DNA of 64,000 nucleotides from Protula sp. h YS-2021 (GCA_949752745.1 OX457027.1:15097556-15161555), one strand, 5' to 3'; counted from the first letter of the stretch, positions 1 through 11,835 are shown. Notes: generated from the sequence alone by a model not told the origin. A program made the numbers and translations.

Positions 1-119
1 ACCGTTTTACCTCAACATTTCTACCCCACGTCATAAGCTCCTTTCTATTTCCTCGTGGAAACAATTGTTATATGCGTAATAAATGAGATCACGATTTATG
101 GTTACACATTAAGAAATAA

Positions 120-400
120 AATCATCTCCCAATGGTGTGGGGGAGGGGGGATGTACTCACGTACCAACAATTTACCATGCGTGTCCATGATCCGGAGGGG
201 GGGGCACTCACGTATCAACTGGTGTCCATGATCCGTGGGAGGGGGGTCACTCACATCCCAAGCGGTCACCATGCGTGTTTATGATCCGGGAGGGGGGGTC
301 ACTCACATCCCAACCGGTTACCATGCGTGTCCATGATCCGGGGGGGGGGCACTCATGTACCAGCTGGTTACCATGCGTCTCCATGACTTTTTAAAACAAC
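120..400. repeat. G-tract dispersed repeat, tandem array
   Basis: About five diverged units of roughly 58-60 bp. Each has a run of 7-10 G, then a CACTCACGT-like segment, then GGTTACCATGCGTGTCCATG. The same core recurs near runs of G or C at about 0.5-0.65, 17.7-18.1, 31.5, 37.9-38.4 and 41.6-41.8 kb on either strand, so this is a dispersed family and not a simple local expansion. No coding potential. Confidence 0.75.
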
Positions 401-454
401 ACCTAAGCGTTTTAAAATAATACCACCTTTTTTAACCAAACACAGAATGAAATT

Positions 455-655
455 TCGAAATATGCCCCATTTTGTAGGAAACGCGACGCATTGAATGAAA
501 ATTGCCCTCTATTAACAACATATGCACTCCGCGTGGACCGCGTCTGGCCTCCAAATTACTCCCTTTCTCCGCGTTTTTGTGCGTGCATGGTAGCACATAA
601 TATACCAAGTGCCCCCCCCCTCCATCCACCCCCCCCCCCGGGAATCCGCTTCACT
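455..655. repeat. Second copy of the G-tract family, opposite orientation
   Basis: This segment ends in C-runs after a GCATGGTAGCACATAATATA-type block and contains an ACTCCGCGTGGACCGCG block. The copy near 18.0-18.1 kb has the same order of blocks. The short ORFs across it are low-complexity (proline-rich or glycine-rich) and are not genes. The following 656-1023 holds only AT-rich sequence and the probable end of the intron before the TLC exon. Confidence 0.6.
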
Positions 656-1023
656 GTAAACCAAAATGAAATAGCTGACGTCAACGGTTTTTTAAGAACC
701 ACAGAAGTAAAAAAAAAAACATGCACATGCATTATCCGTTTCATTGGAAAATAAACTTTCCGTGTGTCTAAAAATAGCATTCAAAACCACAATAATCATT
801 TCAAGGCGGATTCACAAGCGAATGCAATGCTAGTCATTGGAAATCCCCAAAACATGCCAGAAATCTATTTATAGTCTTTAACCTTGTTTCTATTTGTGAG
901 TTTGTGTACATTGCTATAAAAAAGCTGATCTGGGAGGATATCTAGTGTTGTTGTCCCAGAAATTTCATGTCGCCGTGCTTTTTGTATGCGTGGTTGATTT
1001 ATGGGTAATTTTGTTTCTTTCAG

Positions 1024-1999
1024 ACTGACAGATGAAGCTGTGAACATTATGCTGGCAACCACAGCAGTGGTCTGTGTAGCTCTTTTCCCGGTTCAGACGT
1101 ACAGAGATGGGTCCCTACCACCCCTACTGGAGATACTCGTGTGCTGCAACAGCGGGAGATACTTCTTCCGGGTTGGATTGTACGTCTCCTGGGATAGCTG
1201 GCACTCGGAGAAAACCAGTTTTCATAAGTTTTTACATCACATGGTGGCCTTAATATTTTACATCTCAATTCTCGTGACGAACGAGAATTGGTGGATCGGC
1301 GTGATTGGCAATTTTATCGAGATGGACTCATTCGTCACAACAACACACTTTGTGCTGAAACAAAAATACACCGCCTACGAAAAAATAGAGAAAAGTTCTC
1401 TCATTATCCAGGTTATTTCGGCTCTGTGTGTCAGACTGATCATACCCGTTGCTCTCTGTGTTATATTTTTGCCGAATTTAGGAAACCTCGAGAATACTGC
1501 GTCCACTGTGTCACTTTATGTGGCCACGGTGTTTTTCATTATCTACAACATCTATATATGTTATTCAAGGATAATGAAATCACATCGCAAGAGGGTGAAG
1601 AAAGATTCGGTACCTGTCCAAAAGGTTCTTCCCCATCCAGTGCACTGCATTGAAATCAATGACATTTTCTCAGGTGCCCATGCTTGCGAGAAAAGCAAGC
1701 CTTTAATGATCCAAGCGCAAGACTCGTCCGTTTTGCCGGACAAACAACTGACGTGGTCCATGGTTGGTTTGGAAGATATATCCATTCAAAAACAGACCGA
1801 ATGTTTCCAGCACCGCGAATCTCAGACTGCAGCCAGCCATAAGAAAAGTGTGCGTTTTGTTGACAATCCAAGTTACTTTGGACCACAAGAAATAAGAATG
1901 AAACCAACTTTAAATATTAATACAGACACAACTGGCTGTTCTGAGGCTGTTTCGAAGGGCTATAGCAAATGTTTAATTTTTAAACCATCTTCACCCTAA
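1024..1999 (+). CDS. TLC-domain membrane protein, last exon (partial gene)
   Basis: Terminal coding exon of a TRAM/LAG1/CLN8 (TLC) domain protein, an ER or plasma-membrane family that includes ceramide synthases and the TLCD lipid regulators. The exon follows a strong acceptor (TTTGTTTCTTTCAG ends at 1023). An ATG at 1001 lies inside that polypyrimidine tract, so it is not the likely start; the reading frame enters with two codon bases from an earlier exon outside or unseen in the window. About 325 residues remain. They include FHKFLHHMVALIFYI (the paired His is typical of TLC domains) and about five hydrophobic helices up to KSHRKRVKK. A polar tail of ~130 residues ends at TAA 1997-1999. The exact TLC subfamily cannot be fixed from the sequence alone; ceramide synthase catalytic activity is not implied. 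Confidence 0.8.
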
Positions 2000-2094
2000 C
2001 ATACCATAAAAACACTCACTGATGTGTCATGTACAAACTGACGGGCTTAACAAAATTCAGTGCTGGTGAATTTTAAAAGATATCTCTCCCTGCT

Positions 2095-2600
2095 GGTGTC
2101 GGAAAAAATGGCACCGGAAAAAATGGCACCAGAAAAAATGGCACCGAAAAAATAGCACTTTTGAAAAAAAAAGCACCTTTGTTTCTAACATTTTCTAATA
2201 TTTTATTTACCTCACTTCATACTTTAGTAATAGAAAAGTCTTGCCTATTACATATTTTACACAAAATTGCAAATTTAATTTCACTTAATTTTCAGTTATC
2301 ATTTATTTAATACAAGCTCCATAGTTTAGATAAAAATGTTCTCTTCAAGTATACTGCGTACGATTTATATATTTGAAGTTTTCACTGAATTATTTCCATT
2401 TTAATTGTTCACCATAAAATTTTAGCATTTCTGATATATGAAATTGATATATAAAATGATTTTTTTACTGAAATTCAGGGTTTAATATAGATGTGATGGA
2501 AAATAAAAGTGCCATTTTTTCCGTATGTTCAAAAGTGCCATTTTTCCGGTGCCATTTTTTTCCAGTGCCATTTTTGCCGGTTCCATTTTTTCCTACACCC
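2095..2600. mobile_element. Non-autonomous inverted-repeat element with sub-repeat arms
   Basis: About 506 bp with no ORF. The left arm (2095-2185) is a chain of sub-repeats of the type GGAAAAAATGGCACC; the right arm (about 2503-2600) is its inverse. The ends read GGTGTCGGAAAAAATGG on the left and, inverted, GGGTGTAGGAAAAAATGG on the right. Flanks are CTCCCTGCT (2086-2094) and CTCCTTGCT (2601-2609), an 8-of-9 match that looks like an aged 9-bp target-site duplication. It lies in the 3' flank of the TLC exon. The 9-bp duplication suggests a Mutator-like mover; that assignment is inference. Confidence 0.75.
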
Positions 2601-2609
2601 CTCCTTGCT

Positions 2610-4944
2610 CGAGCTCGAGGCCTTTGACCCTATCTATATTTTAGGGTCCCTTTTGAGCACTCGACAAAATCGTATCACTGAATATTTATAGGTAATAATG
2701 AAATGCTCATGGTCTGGCTTTTTTCCAAGACCCCCCTCCACCCCCTCACCCCCGTCACCCCCCCCCCCTCTATGTAGAGATTTTCCTTCATTTGTGTTCA
2801 TTTCGATATAGGATAGTTTGATATCTGATAAGCTTTTAGACAAAAAGCAGTGCGTTTATTTGAGAATTATTCAGCATTATTTAAAAAAAAATAAAACACC
2901 ATTGTCCTGGTGTTTTAAAATAAACATCTGTCAAGGCGTACCATGCACAAAGCAGCAAATGTACACGTATTTTAAAATTTCGATTTATTTTAAAAACAAT
3001 GTTTCCTGCTATTAGTTGTAATAAAACTAGAGTTGTTTGTTGTGATTCCTTTTTTTTTTTTTTTTGAGAATAGTTAATTTTTGAGTTACTTGTGTTTCGA
3101 ATTGAATTAAAAAGGAAAGGTAAAACTGAGACGCCATAAAATCTACTGTCTATGAAATATCGAGTTACATCTTTTGACGTTACAGTTACACATATTCAAG
3201 TATAGTTAGACTTGTAGAGGCCGAGTTATAGTGGCCGCTTTCACCAAAATTAACTGCACAGTTAACGGATCACGCTAACTGCTCTGTTGGCAACCAGAAC
3301 ATCCGAAATTAAATTAATAAATTTAACCTGTGTAACAAATTCACCTAAAAGCGTTTGCGTGATACAGGTAAATAAGCCAATTTTCGCTTCCAACAGCATA
3401 GTGAATTGCACAGTAAACAGATAGGTAGGAAGTTGGCTAATATTTTGTGGCGAGAATGTAAGCACTTGTTGGCCTATTCCGCGCATGCGCATCAGTCTCA
3501 TCAACGCAGAGCCATTATATCGGATTAAAAGAACTATGAATTATTTGCGAACTATTAATATCAAGAGTACTTCTGCTTCACGTTTTACAAAAAGTCATCA
3601 ATTGATATGTTTCCTGCCCTTCTCTTTCAACTGAAGCTTAACCAGACCTTCGACATAAACAAGCAGTTTTATACAAACTTCCGTTTTCCCTTGCTGCGAA
3701 CATATAATACGCACCAAACGATACATGTATAACAAATAAAAAAGCATAACTAGATAAGGACAAAATGTAACTCTAATTTTTACTGTAACTATACGTTAAA
3801 AAATCATTTAATACCACATTTTTTTTTACAAGGTAACTCTCCGTGTTAACTTAAATCGCCTTTCGAATAACTCGACAATTAGGCACACGCATCTTTCTCC
3901 TGTGCAATTTTTTCCTTTTACACAGACAAACACAGTGAGTCTCGTTTGTTTTGAAGCCTGGTACACCACAACTTTCCAGGCGAAGTGAACGTATAACTTC
4001 ATACACCACACCAGACTATTACAATGAAATGTTGCAATTTAAGCGATTAACGGTTAGGTTCCGCAGGACCTCCTATCCTGAGACCAACCAAAATGGGGAC
4101 TTGGTGGCGGTCTTAGTTTAGTCTATTTTCGAAGTGACCTGTCATGGCTACCATTAGCGGTGACTGATAGCACGAAGAGATTGTTTTTGGTTTTGAGACA
4201 CGATTGTCTATACAACGTCGACTTTCTCGCGTCTGAATAAACGTTGAATGTTTATTCAACGTTGTCTCAAAGACGTTGGTAAGACGTTGATCTGCGTTGG
4301 ACCGACATTTGATTGTTTCGATTGTATTTTCTTTTAATTTCAATTCGCAAACAGTTAAATGTGAACCACATAGAAATACCATGCCTTGAAATGAAATAAA
4401 TTTAATTTTTTATTCATAAATTGATGTAAACAGACAATTAAAAACAAACAAACAAACAAACAAACAAAAACAACATTCCATTTATTTATACTACATAATA
4501 TCTAATAAAAACAGGAGTGGTTAGTTTCATATGAGAACGCGGATATTTCCAAGAAACACCAACAACGTGTGGTGAATTCAATGCGTTTCACTTCCTCCAA
4601 TAAATTTCAAAATGCCATGACCTATATTTAGCACTGCATACCACGAAGGGGATACGATTGCATACTTAAGAAGCTTTAATAAACCAAGAAAGAATTTACA
4701 ATTGTATGGAATACATTTTCACATTCATTCCTTTATTTTTGTATTAACAAATAATTGTTGGTAATGATAATTAATGTGTGATCTCATACATGGAAATAAT
4801 AGATACTGAAATCAAAAATATATATTTTGACATCAAAAATTGATTGCTTTTAATGACATCAACAATCAAATCTTGGATGCCAAAAACAATTCTTTCATTC
4901 TTTGTATTTTTTTCTATTTTTCATATCACAAATCAGTAATTCAG
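2610..4944. other. No gene seen; AT-rich DNA with small repeats
   Basis: Holds a C-rich run near 2730-2768, a T-run at 3050-3065, a short palindrome TTAACTGCACAGTTAA near 3250, a patch rich in ACGTTG/CAACGT (about 4215-4310, with a GAATAAAC/GTTTATTC hairpin), and an (AAAC)n run near 4441-4470. Short ORFs show no recognisable domain. Confidence 0.6.
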
Positions 4945-5192
4945 TTAGTAATATCTAATCTAAATCCCAGTAATACCTAACCTAAATCCTAGTAATACCT
5001 AACCTAAATCATAGTGATACCTAACCTAAATCATAGTGATACCTTACCTAAATCATAGCAATACCTAACCTAAATCCTAGTGATACCTAACCTAAATCCC
5101 AGTAATACCTAACCTAAATCCTAGTAATACCTAACCTAAATCCTAGTGATACCTAACCTAAATCCTAGTAATACCTAACCTAAATCCTAGTC
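4945..5192. repeat. 22-bp satellite, left block
   Basis: About eleven tandem units of 22 bp with the core CCTAACCTAAATC followed by (C/A)(T/C)AGT(A/G)ATA. The array resumes at 6651 after an inserted block. CCTAA occurs twice per unit, but the rest of the unit is not telomeric. Confidence 0.9.
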
Positions 5193-5299
5193 CCTACAAA
5201 ACTGCCGACGCATAAACGACGTCGTTAATCTCTAAATTGCATCGGCAGCGTTGGCAGCGGATTTGAAACATCGTTTATACGTTGGATATACGGCGGAAT

Positions 5300-5830
5300 A
5301 TATACGCATTTTTAGAAACATCGTATATGCATCGAAAATGCGTCGGAAAAAAGATGCCGATATTGCCAACGCGTATTATACGTATTTTTTTAAACGTCTA
5401 TAAAACGCATATTTTCCTATGTATAAACGACGTCGGAAATACATCGGAAAAAAGATGCCGATATTGCATTTGTATATTATACGTATTATTTCATACGTCT
5501 ATAAAACGCATATTTTCCTATGTATAAACGACGTCGGAAATACATCGGAAAAAATATGCCGATATTGCAATCGTACATTATACGTTTTATTTTATACGTC
5601 TATAAAACGCATATTTTCCTATGTATAAACGACGTCGGAAATACATCGGAAAAAAGATGTCGATATTGCAATCGTACATTATACGTATTATTTTATACGT
5701 CTATAAAACGCATATTTTCCTATGTATAAACGACGTTGGAAATACATCGGAAAAAAGATGCCGATATTGCCAACGTGTATTATACGTATTTTTTATATTT
5801 CTATAAAACGCATATTTTCCGATGCTTATT
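5300..5830. repeat. 101-bp tandem repeat inside the inserted element
   Basis: About five units of 101 bp (TAAAACGCATATTTTCCTAT recurs at 5401, 5502, 5603 and 5704). The units contain GACGTCGGAAATACATCGG and ATGCCGATATTGC. Because 101 is not a multiple of three, overlapping short ORFs starting MYKRR recur every unit; they are by-products of the repeat. Confidence 0.9.
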
Positions 5831-6074
5831 CGACGTCGGAAATTTATCGATTGACGTTTTGTAGGGGACATTATGAAGAATCAATAGTGGAGCATTATGA
5901 ATATACTTGAAAATTATCATTTGCCTCAATAAACTATCCCTCAGCAAACATAAGGGAGGAAAAGACAATACAAATAACTAAATTTAAAAGAGCCAGCGGT
6001 AACAAAAAACTAAAATGTAAGAAGTTAACTTTTTGGGACGAAATAAAAACGTTAGACCACTTAATTAAACTCAC

Positions 6075-6160
6075 GAGGCAGCAGCCGCCGTGGAGTAGAG
6101 GTATGTTCCGCGCCTAGGATGCAAGAGGTCCCCGGTTCAAACCCGAGTAAGTACTAGTGT
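6075..6160 (+). mobile_element. tRNA-derived SINE head fragment
   Basis: Contains an A-box-like GTGGAGTAGAGG and a clear B-box GGTTCAAACCC at tRNA-like spacing, but cannot fold into a complete cloverleaf. It lies inside the composite element interrupting the 22-bp satellite. Best read as an RNA polymerase III promoter relic of a SINE, not a working tRNA gene. Confidence 0.5.
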
Positions 6161-6650
6161 TCAGTTGCGATATTTAATGCTATGTTGTATATTAATATGC
6201 TATGGTGTATGTATGAATATGTGAATATGTGAATTATGAATGGTTGGTAAGGTTCAATGGGTCAGTTAAGGTCAGAAACATTTTTTTTTTCAAATGCGCG
6301 AACGCATTTTATACGTCTAAAAAACGCATATTTTCCGATTGTCACTTGGTCGGAAATGCGTTGGAAAACCTCGGAAATACGCATTTTATACGTATAAAAA
6401 TCATCGGAAGTTCGTCGGAAATGCATCGGAATATAAACGTATAACCGACGTATAACCGACGTATAGCCGACGGTTGGTAATACGTCGGATATGCGTCGAA
6501 TATATGCATAAAAAACTTCGTCGGAAAATATGCACATAAACGACTAATAAACGATGAGCAAAACGGAAAAAATATGCGTATATCCGACGTATGTTGCCGA
6601 TATTGCCGACGCATTTTATATGCATCTCCGACGTCGAAGAATTTGTAGGG

Positions 6651-6995
6651 GTGATACCTAACCTAAATCCCAGTAATACCTAACCTAAATCCTAGTGATA
6701 CCTAACCTAAATCCCAGTAATACCTAACCTAAATCATAGTGATACCTAACCTAAATCATAGTGATACCTAACCTAAATCCTAGTAATACCTAACCTAAGT
6801 CATAGTGATACCTAACCTAAATCCTAGTAATACCTAACCTAAATCATAGTGATACCGAACCTAAATCCCAGTAATAGCTAACCTAAATCATAGTGATACC
6901 TAACCTAAATCCCAGTAATACCTAACTTAAATCATAGTGATACCTAACCTAAATCATAGTGATACCTAACCTAAATCCTAGTAATGTCTAATGTA
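6651..6995. repeat. 22-bp satellite, right block
   Basis: About fifteen further units of the same 22-bp satellite as at 4945-5192, in the same orientation and phase. The last units decay into TAATGTCTAATGTAAATC at about 6980-7000. Confidence 0.9.
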
Positions 6996-7027
6996 AATCT
7001 TGACTTAAGAGATCGACGGAAATTTAC

Positions 7028-7125
7028 CTGCTTGTGAATTACTGATATCACAAAATGAATTACTGGTATCACAAAATGAATTACTGATTTCACAAAATGA
7101 ATCACTAATATCACAAAATGAATTT
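7028..7125. repeat. 21-bp tandem repeat
   Basis: Four to five units of TCACAAAATGAATTACTGATA with few changes. The following 7130-7470 is AT-rich and holds nothing recognisable. Confidence 0.85.
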
Positions 7126-7469
7126 TTGACCTACAGTTGTTATTTACTTCTACAAAAAGAATTTGTTTTATCAACATTATAAATTAAAATATTGATATAA
7201 AAAAATTCAACCTTTACTTGAAAACAATAAATGAGGGACATCAATAATACGAGAAATTTAGGTTCTGAAATCATTATTAAATTTTGATATAAAAAAATAC
7301 AATCAGGGGTATAATTAAGACAGGCCACAAAAAGGATTTTACGTCACGCAAGATATTCAAACTTATGACGGCTTCAGCACAAAATAATACGATGTTTCCT
7401 TAAAATACCTGTTCAGCTTTGCACATTCCTTCAAATGTCGTCTTCCAAAAAGGATATACACTCGACACC

Positions 7470-7625
7470 ACCTGACAAAATGGACCACTTCACAATGGGA
7501 CCACCCCACAAATGGGACCCCCTTACAAATTTGGGCCATCTCACAAATGGGACGCTTTTTCACTATTTCCAGGTGTCTTCCATTTTGAAGAGCTTCCACA
7601 AATGGGACCCACCCGCACATCGGAC
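7470..7625. repeat. CACAAATGGGACC minisatellite
   Basis: Seven or so degenerate units, each carrying CACAAATGGGACC with short variable spacers. The unit is the reverse complement of the minisatellite at 30640-30965 in intron 1 of the coactosin gene. Confidence 0.8.
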
Positions 7626-8889
7626 CACTCTAGCTCATTACCATCGGTAGTTCCATTTCTTCGGTTCTACTGTACCACAAAAACCACATTACTGACAACC
7701 TGCAGCTTGGTGAATTTTGCGGTGCAATCCGGAGAAAAAATATCATTAAGATCCTCATTCGCATTTTGCAGTATGTATTATTATTGTTACTGTTGTGATT
7801 GTGAACAGAACTTGTGTAGAAAACAGCTGTTTCGTTCACGGAGTACATCCGGGATCTTCACTATTGCCTCTGCGGCTGATGACGTTTACGATACATATTT
7901 TTGTCTCCCACACCGAAAAACAAGACTGCAACTTTCCCGGTACTTTCAGATCCTTGAATACATCTAACAGTGTTATATTTTCTCTATGTATAATTTTTAT
8001 CGAAATTAAAATTAATCAAGTAGGTCTTCAAGGCAAAAGTATTCCAAAACAATAAAAACCAAAAGGTGTTATTTGCCGGTATTACGTGAATGTTCAGTGC
8101 TCACACCGGGATCGGAGTACAACGGTAACTTTTTAACTGTGTACTCCGGAGGCAATTTACAAGAACAAGTCTGGGGCTTAACTATGAGCTGCATGTTCAT
8201 GGTGGTGTAGGGGGGGGAGGGGGGGTGGGAGGCTGTATTGTCTGTGAGAGGAATATCATAATACGTTTCTTGGGGGTAGGGGTGGGGGAGGGGGAGGGAG
8301 GTGGGAGGTTGATGTATCACTAAGCCATAAATATCTAGGTACGACTAGATTGATTTTGATATAACTTAACTTTCGCCTATGGCTGACAGATTTAACCCGG
8401 TGTCTAGACCAGCCTACCAGTCTGGCTGGTATAGTCATATGACTAAGGGGGGCGAGGTGGGTGCAGTTCGTCCGTCAGATGTCCGAGTGCACCTTGGTAA
8501 ACTTTTTATTCAATATACTTCTTCTCCTACAGCTTTTTATTTGCTTACTTTCAGAAATTCTATGAATCCCTGTTTGTCATTTCTTGAAATATAATTTGAC
8601 TTTTAGCGACAAGTAATGCTAGTTTTCCTTCTGGCCTTTTCACACTGTTACACTTAGAAATCTGGATTGAATGTGGAATATAAAGTTATATTCATATGGG
8701 AATGACTTGACCTTGATTTCACTGAATACCCGAATCCCCTGGCACTTTTTAGGATGTACACGTACACGTATATGAACGCCCTGTAACATGAAGTATTTTC
8801 AGCAAATAACAACCCAATTGTTGTTGTTTTTTGTTTGTTTGCATAATATGAAAACCTTGATGGTAAAAGAAAAAAACCTATTAGTTATA
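7626..8889. other. No gene seen
   Basis: The 151-codon ORF crossing 7512-7967 starts in the minisatellite and has no recognisable domain. A G-rich stretch lies at 8205-8310 (several runs of 5-8 G, possible G-quadruplex). The rest is AT-rich. Confidence 0.55.
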
Positions 8890-9095
8890 GTGGAATTAGA
8901 ACAACAAATCTAATCTAATGTGAACTAATAGAATGCAATCTAATTTAATGTGGACTAATTAATCTAATGTAATCTAATCTAATATAATCTAGTGAAATAA
9001 AATCTTATCTTTTCTAATGCAATCTATTTTAGTGTTATCTAATCTAGTATAATGTAATCTTATCTAATTTAATGTAATCTAATTTAAGCAAAACT
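8890..9095. repeat. Degenerate TAATCTAATG-type simple repeat
   Basis: Some 200 bp made of diverged 5- and 10-bp words (CTAAT, AATCTAATGT). It is an old microsatellite. From 9096 to 10145 I see only AT-rich sequence without an exon signal I can support. Confidence 0.75.
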
Positions 9096-10145
9096 TTAGT
9101 TTTCATTGTGCGGTACTGTTTAAGCTATTATAATTTTCACAACCATCCTCATTTATTTTCATTGCTGACAATACTTTTTAATAAATGGTTGATAAAATTC
9201 ATATGTATATTTTGTTCTTACATCGGTACTTATCTCTGAAAATGGAACAAGAAATACGCCAAGAAATGATGTTACTGGCGATGCAGTGCACAACTGTTCA
9301 CAAACTATTGCAAATGTGTATTACGTTAATTTTGTCAATGAACGAGGAAGCATTTTGGACATAAACTTTTCTGTTTTGATTTGAATCTTTTGCTTGTCAA
9401 TATGCAAAGTTAGTGAAGGGTCTGTTATTTTTTAATGAAATGAAGTCAGACATGATTTAAGAAGCATAATGACGTCATAGAAACGTATAAGAACAGTGCT
9501 TTTTATGAAAAGTAGATTTCAAAAACACACTGCTTCCTAGTCCAGTTAAATATTAACAAATGAAGAAATGACTTGGAGGCAAGCCATTTTTGATACTCCC
9601 TTTGCCGACCTTCCTTATAAATACACAAACCGAGCTTATCGTTTTTTCCAAGCCTTATGCAGACAAATATTGTAATATTTTGACCAAAGTCTTCAGCATA
9701 TTTTTTTTTATAAAAGACACATGTTTAAATTAAATATTAGCATGTTCTCTAAGCATGAATTCGGTTTCAAATAACAAACTGAGTTAATAGTTTGGGATGT
9801 TCAGACATGTAATGCTTTGTTCGTTGCTTTAATATGAAAATACACAAGGACTATTTCAAACAGCACTGTGTATTCTACTTTTTTCTATGCGCATTATAAC
9901 CTCAGCTCATGTATGAAAGATCCCTCATCAAAACATTTTCTAGCATATGTGACATATTAAGCTTTGAGTACATAGCATGAACAAAATGTTTGGAGATGTA
10001 GCTGTTTTTAAATTTTAAGCTGTTAGAAATAAGGCGTCTTTTGGGGGCTATATTTGATGTCTTCTCTTGAAAGAAAGAACAATGTATTTGTTCAAAATAA
10101 TACAATTTTTCACAAGAAAGTTGAAAACTTGGCTTACCGCTAAAA

Positions 10146-11070
10146 GGACCAAATATATTGTTTATAGAGTTAGAACTAGACCGTTTTCGCTACTGAGTAC
10201 CCGTTTCCAAGATACTAGTCAACTTCCGGTTTTTCACCGTCACCATGACCGAGGTGGTCAAGGTCACCGAGGTACCTTTGTATATAGTCTTTTAAGCCCA
10301 AAGGGTCGAAAATAAACTCACAATCGCTCCATCTGTAACCGTTTTCGAGATAGTGGTCAACTTGCAGTTTTTGATATTGACCATGGAAGAGGACGTCAGG
10401 GTTAGCGAGGTATCTCTTACACAGAGGCCTTTAGGTCCAAAGGGTCGAAATAAACTCAGAATCGTTCTATCTTTAACCGTTTTCGAGATAATGGTCAACT
10501 TCCGGCTTTTGACTTAGACCATGGCCGAGAAGGTCAAAGTCACCGAAGTACCACTGACATATAGTCTTTTAGGCCCAAAGGGTCGAAAATAAGTTCAAAA
10601 TCTCTCACCATTTTCCAGATAATGTTTAATCGTTTGCTAAGCTCATGGTAAAAAAGATGCGGATTTCAATGTCCATTTTTACATGTTAAATGTTGATGAA
10701 TTTCTTAAAAATTTGAGCTGGACCAACTACATCCTACATCCTACATTATGTCTCTGCCACATTTAGTTGTCCTATCCCTAGAAGTCTCAGAGGAGTTTAC
10801 GGGACAAATTTTCATCTTTTTTAATTTTTAAGCCCATTTTTACATATGAAATGTTAATGAATTTCTTAGAAAAATTTTGCTGGACCAACTAGACATGCTA
10901 TGCTATGTCTCTGCCAAATTTGGTCGTACTAACCGTAGCCGCCTCAGAGGAGTTCGCGTAACAAGGTTTTGGCGAAAAAAGGGAACACACGGAAACACTT
11001 TGCCGAGTCGTACGAAAGCAATAAAATAGAGGACTGAAAATCCATACGTCCGTGAGTGACAATTAAATAC
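10146..11070. repeat. Mosaic dispersed repeat, copy 1
   Basis: The first part has three units of about 138 bp. Each carries AACCGTTTTCGAGATA, GGTCAACTTCCGG, a CCATGACCGAGG block and CCCAAAGGGTCGAAAATAAA (at about 10297, 10436 and 10573). The second part has two units around GCTGGACCAACTA, ATGTCTCTGCCA and CTCAGAGGAGTT, ending in CGAGTCGTACGA. The same parts in the same order recur at 60520-61735. No reverse transcriptase or transposase is visible. A further fragment (TTAGAACTAGACCG) lies near 12870. Confidence 0.75.
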
Positions 11071-11584
11071 TGATGGAGTGGTTGTTGCGTCTGACTGGTG
11101 GCAAGAAATTTCCAGGGTTCCACTCTCCATAACGACAGTCATGGTACGCTAGTGGGCACTGCATACAACTGCATAATACCACGATACTCTTGTTCAAAGA
11201 TATATGCACTTATAAAAAAAAGGCAATTACTGGTAGCGCCATCAAATATACGACACAAGGAAATTTACAGACTAAGGTCACTGATTTCACATAAGGAAAC
11301 TTTTTGAGCTGACAGATTTATTTACATTTATCAATATGCAGTCCTCATAGTTTATTGAAGTCGTATGATGTATCTCCGTTTGATTCCTGTTGATCAGCCA
11401 TACAAATTGATCGGCTAACTGGTCTGACACGGGTATTGACAGAAGGACCATATTTAGCAGAGATATATTATAGCAGGTCTAGTCGTTATTCCTCTCTCTA
11501 ATCTGTTTTGAAGTTCATTTGCATTTCATACACAGAAACGGACACTATAATTTTACCCCTGAAGCCCATATATAAGGTTGCAAT
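11071..11584. other. No gene seen
   Basis: AT-rich unique-looking sequence, with no ORF of note and no repeat array. Confidence 0.5.
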
Positions 11585-11835
11585 TGCTCAGCCTCAGTAG
11601 CACACTACTGGTAGTATGTGGGCAGTAATAGCATATGTTATAACGTACAACGCCAGGCTAGGACTTCCCAGCAGCACACTACCCGAAGAACGTGAGCAGT
11701 AATAACGTATGTTATAATGTACAACGCCAGGCTAGAACTTCTCATCAGCACACTACATGTAGTGTGTGAGCAGTGATGACGTTTATTATAACGTACACCA
11801 CCATGCTCATTCTTAGAGTTGTTGTTTACATGCTG
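11585..11835. repeat. ~83-bp tandem repeat with hairpins
   Basis: Three units. Each has an imperfect palindrome of the form CAGCACACTAC...GTAGT(A)TGTG followed by GCAGTAATAACGTATGTTATA and CGTACAACGCCAGGCTAG. In the third unit the palindrome is perfect (CACACTACATGTAGTGTG, around 11749-11766). Confidence 0.8.

Larger units (their letters stand above)
5193..6650. mobile_element. Composite inverted-repeat element inserted in the 22-bp satellite
   Basis: The satellite stops at CCTAGT (5192), followed by CCCTACAAAACTGCCGACG. It restarts after GACGTCGAAGAATTTGTAGGG (ending 6650) with GTGATACC. Removing the block and one copy of GT restores a normal satellite unit. A second end, GTTTTGTAGGG, lies near 5856-5866, so 5193-5866 may itself be a complete short element. 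The stretch 6290-6650 is a related second part rich in CGTCGGAAAT and CGACGT. Between them (5867-6285) lie unrelated AT-rich sequence and a tRNA-like fragment. No transposase is encoded. Confidence 0.7.

Noticed and set aside
4945..6995. Interstitial telomere repeat (CCTAA words)
   Set aside because: Only two CCTAA words per 22-bp unit; the remaining 12 bp is not telomeric and the unit is fixed, so it is a satellite.
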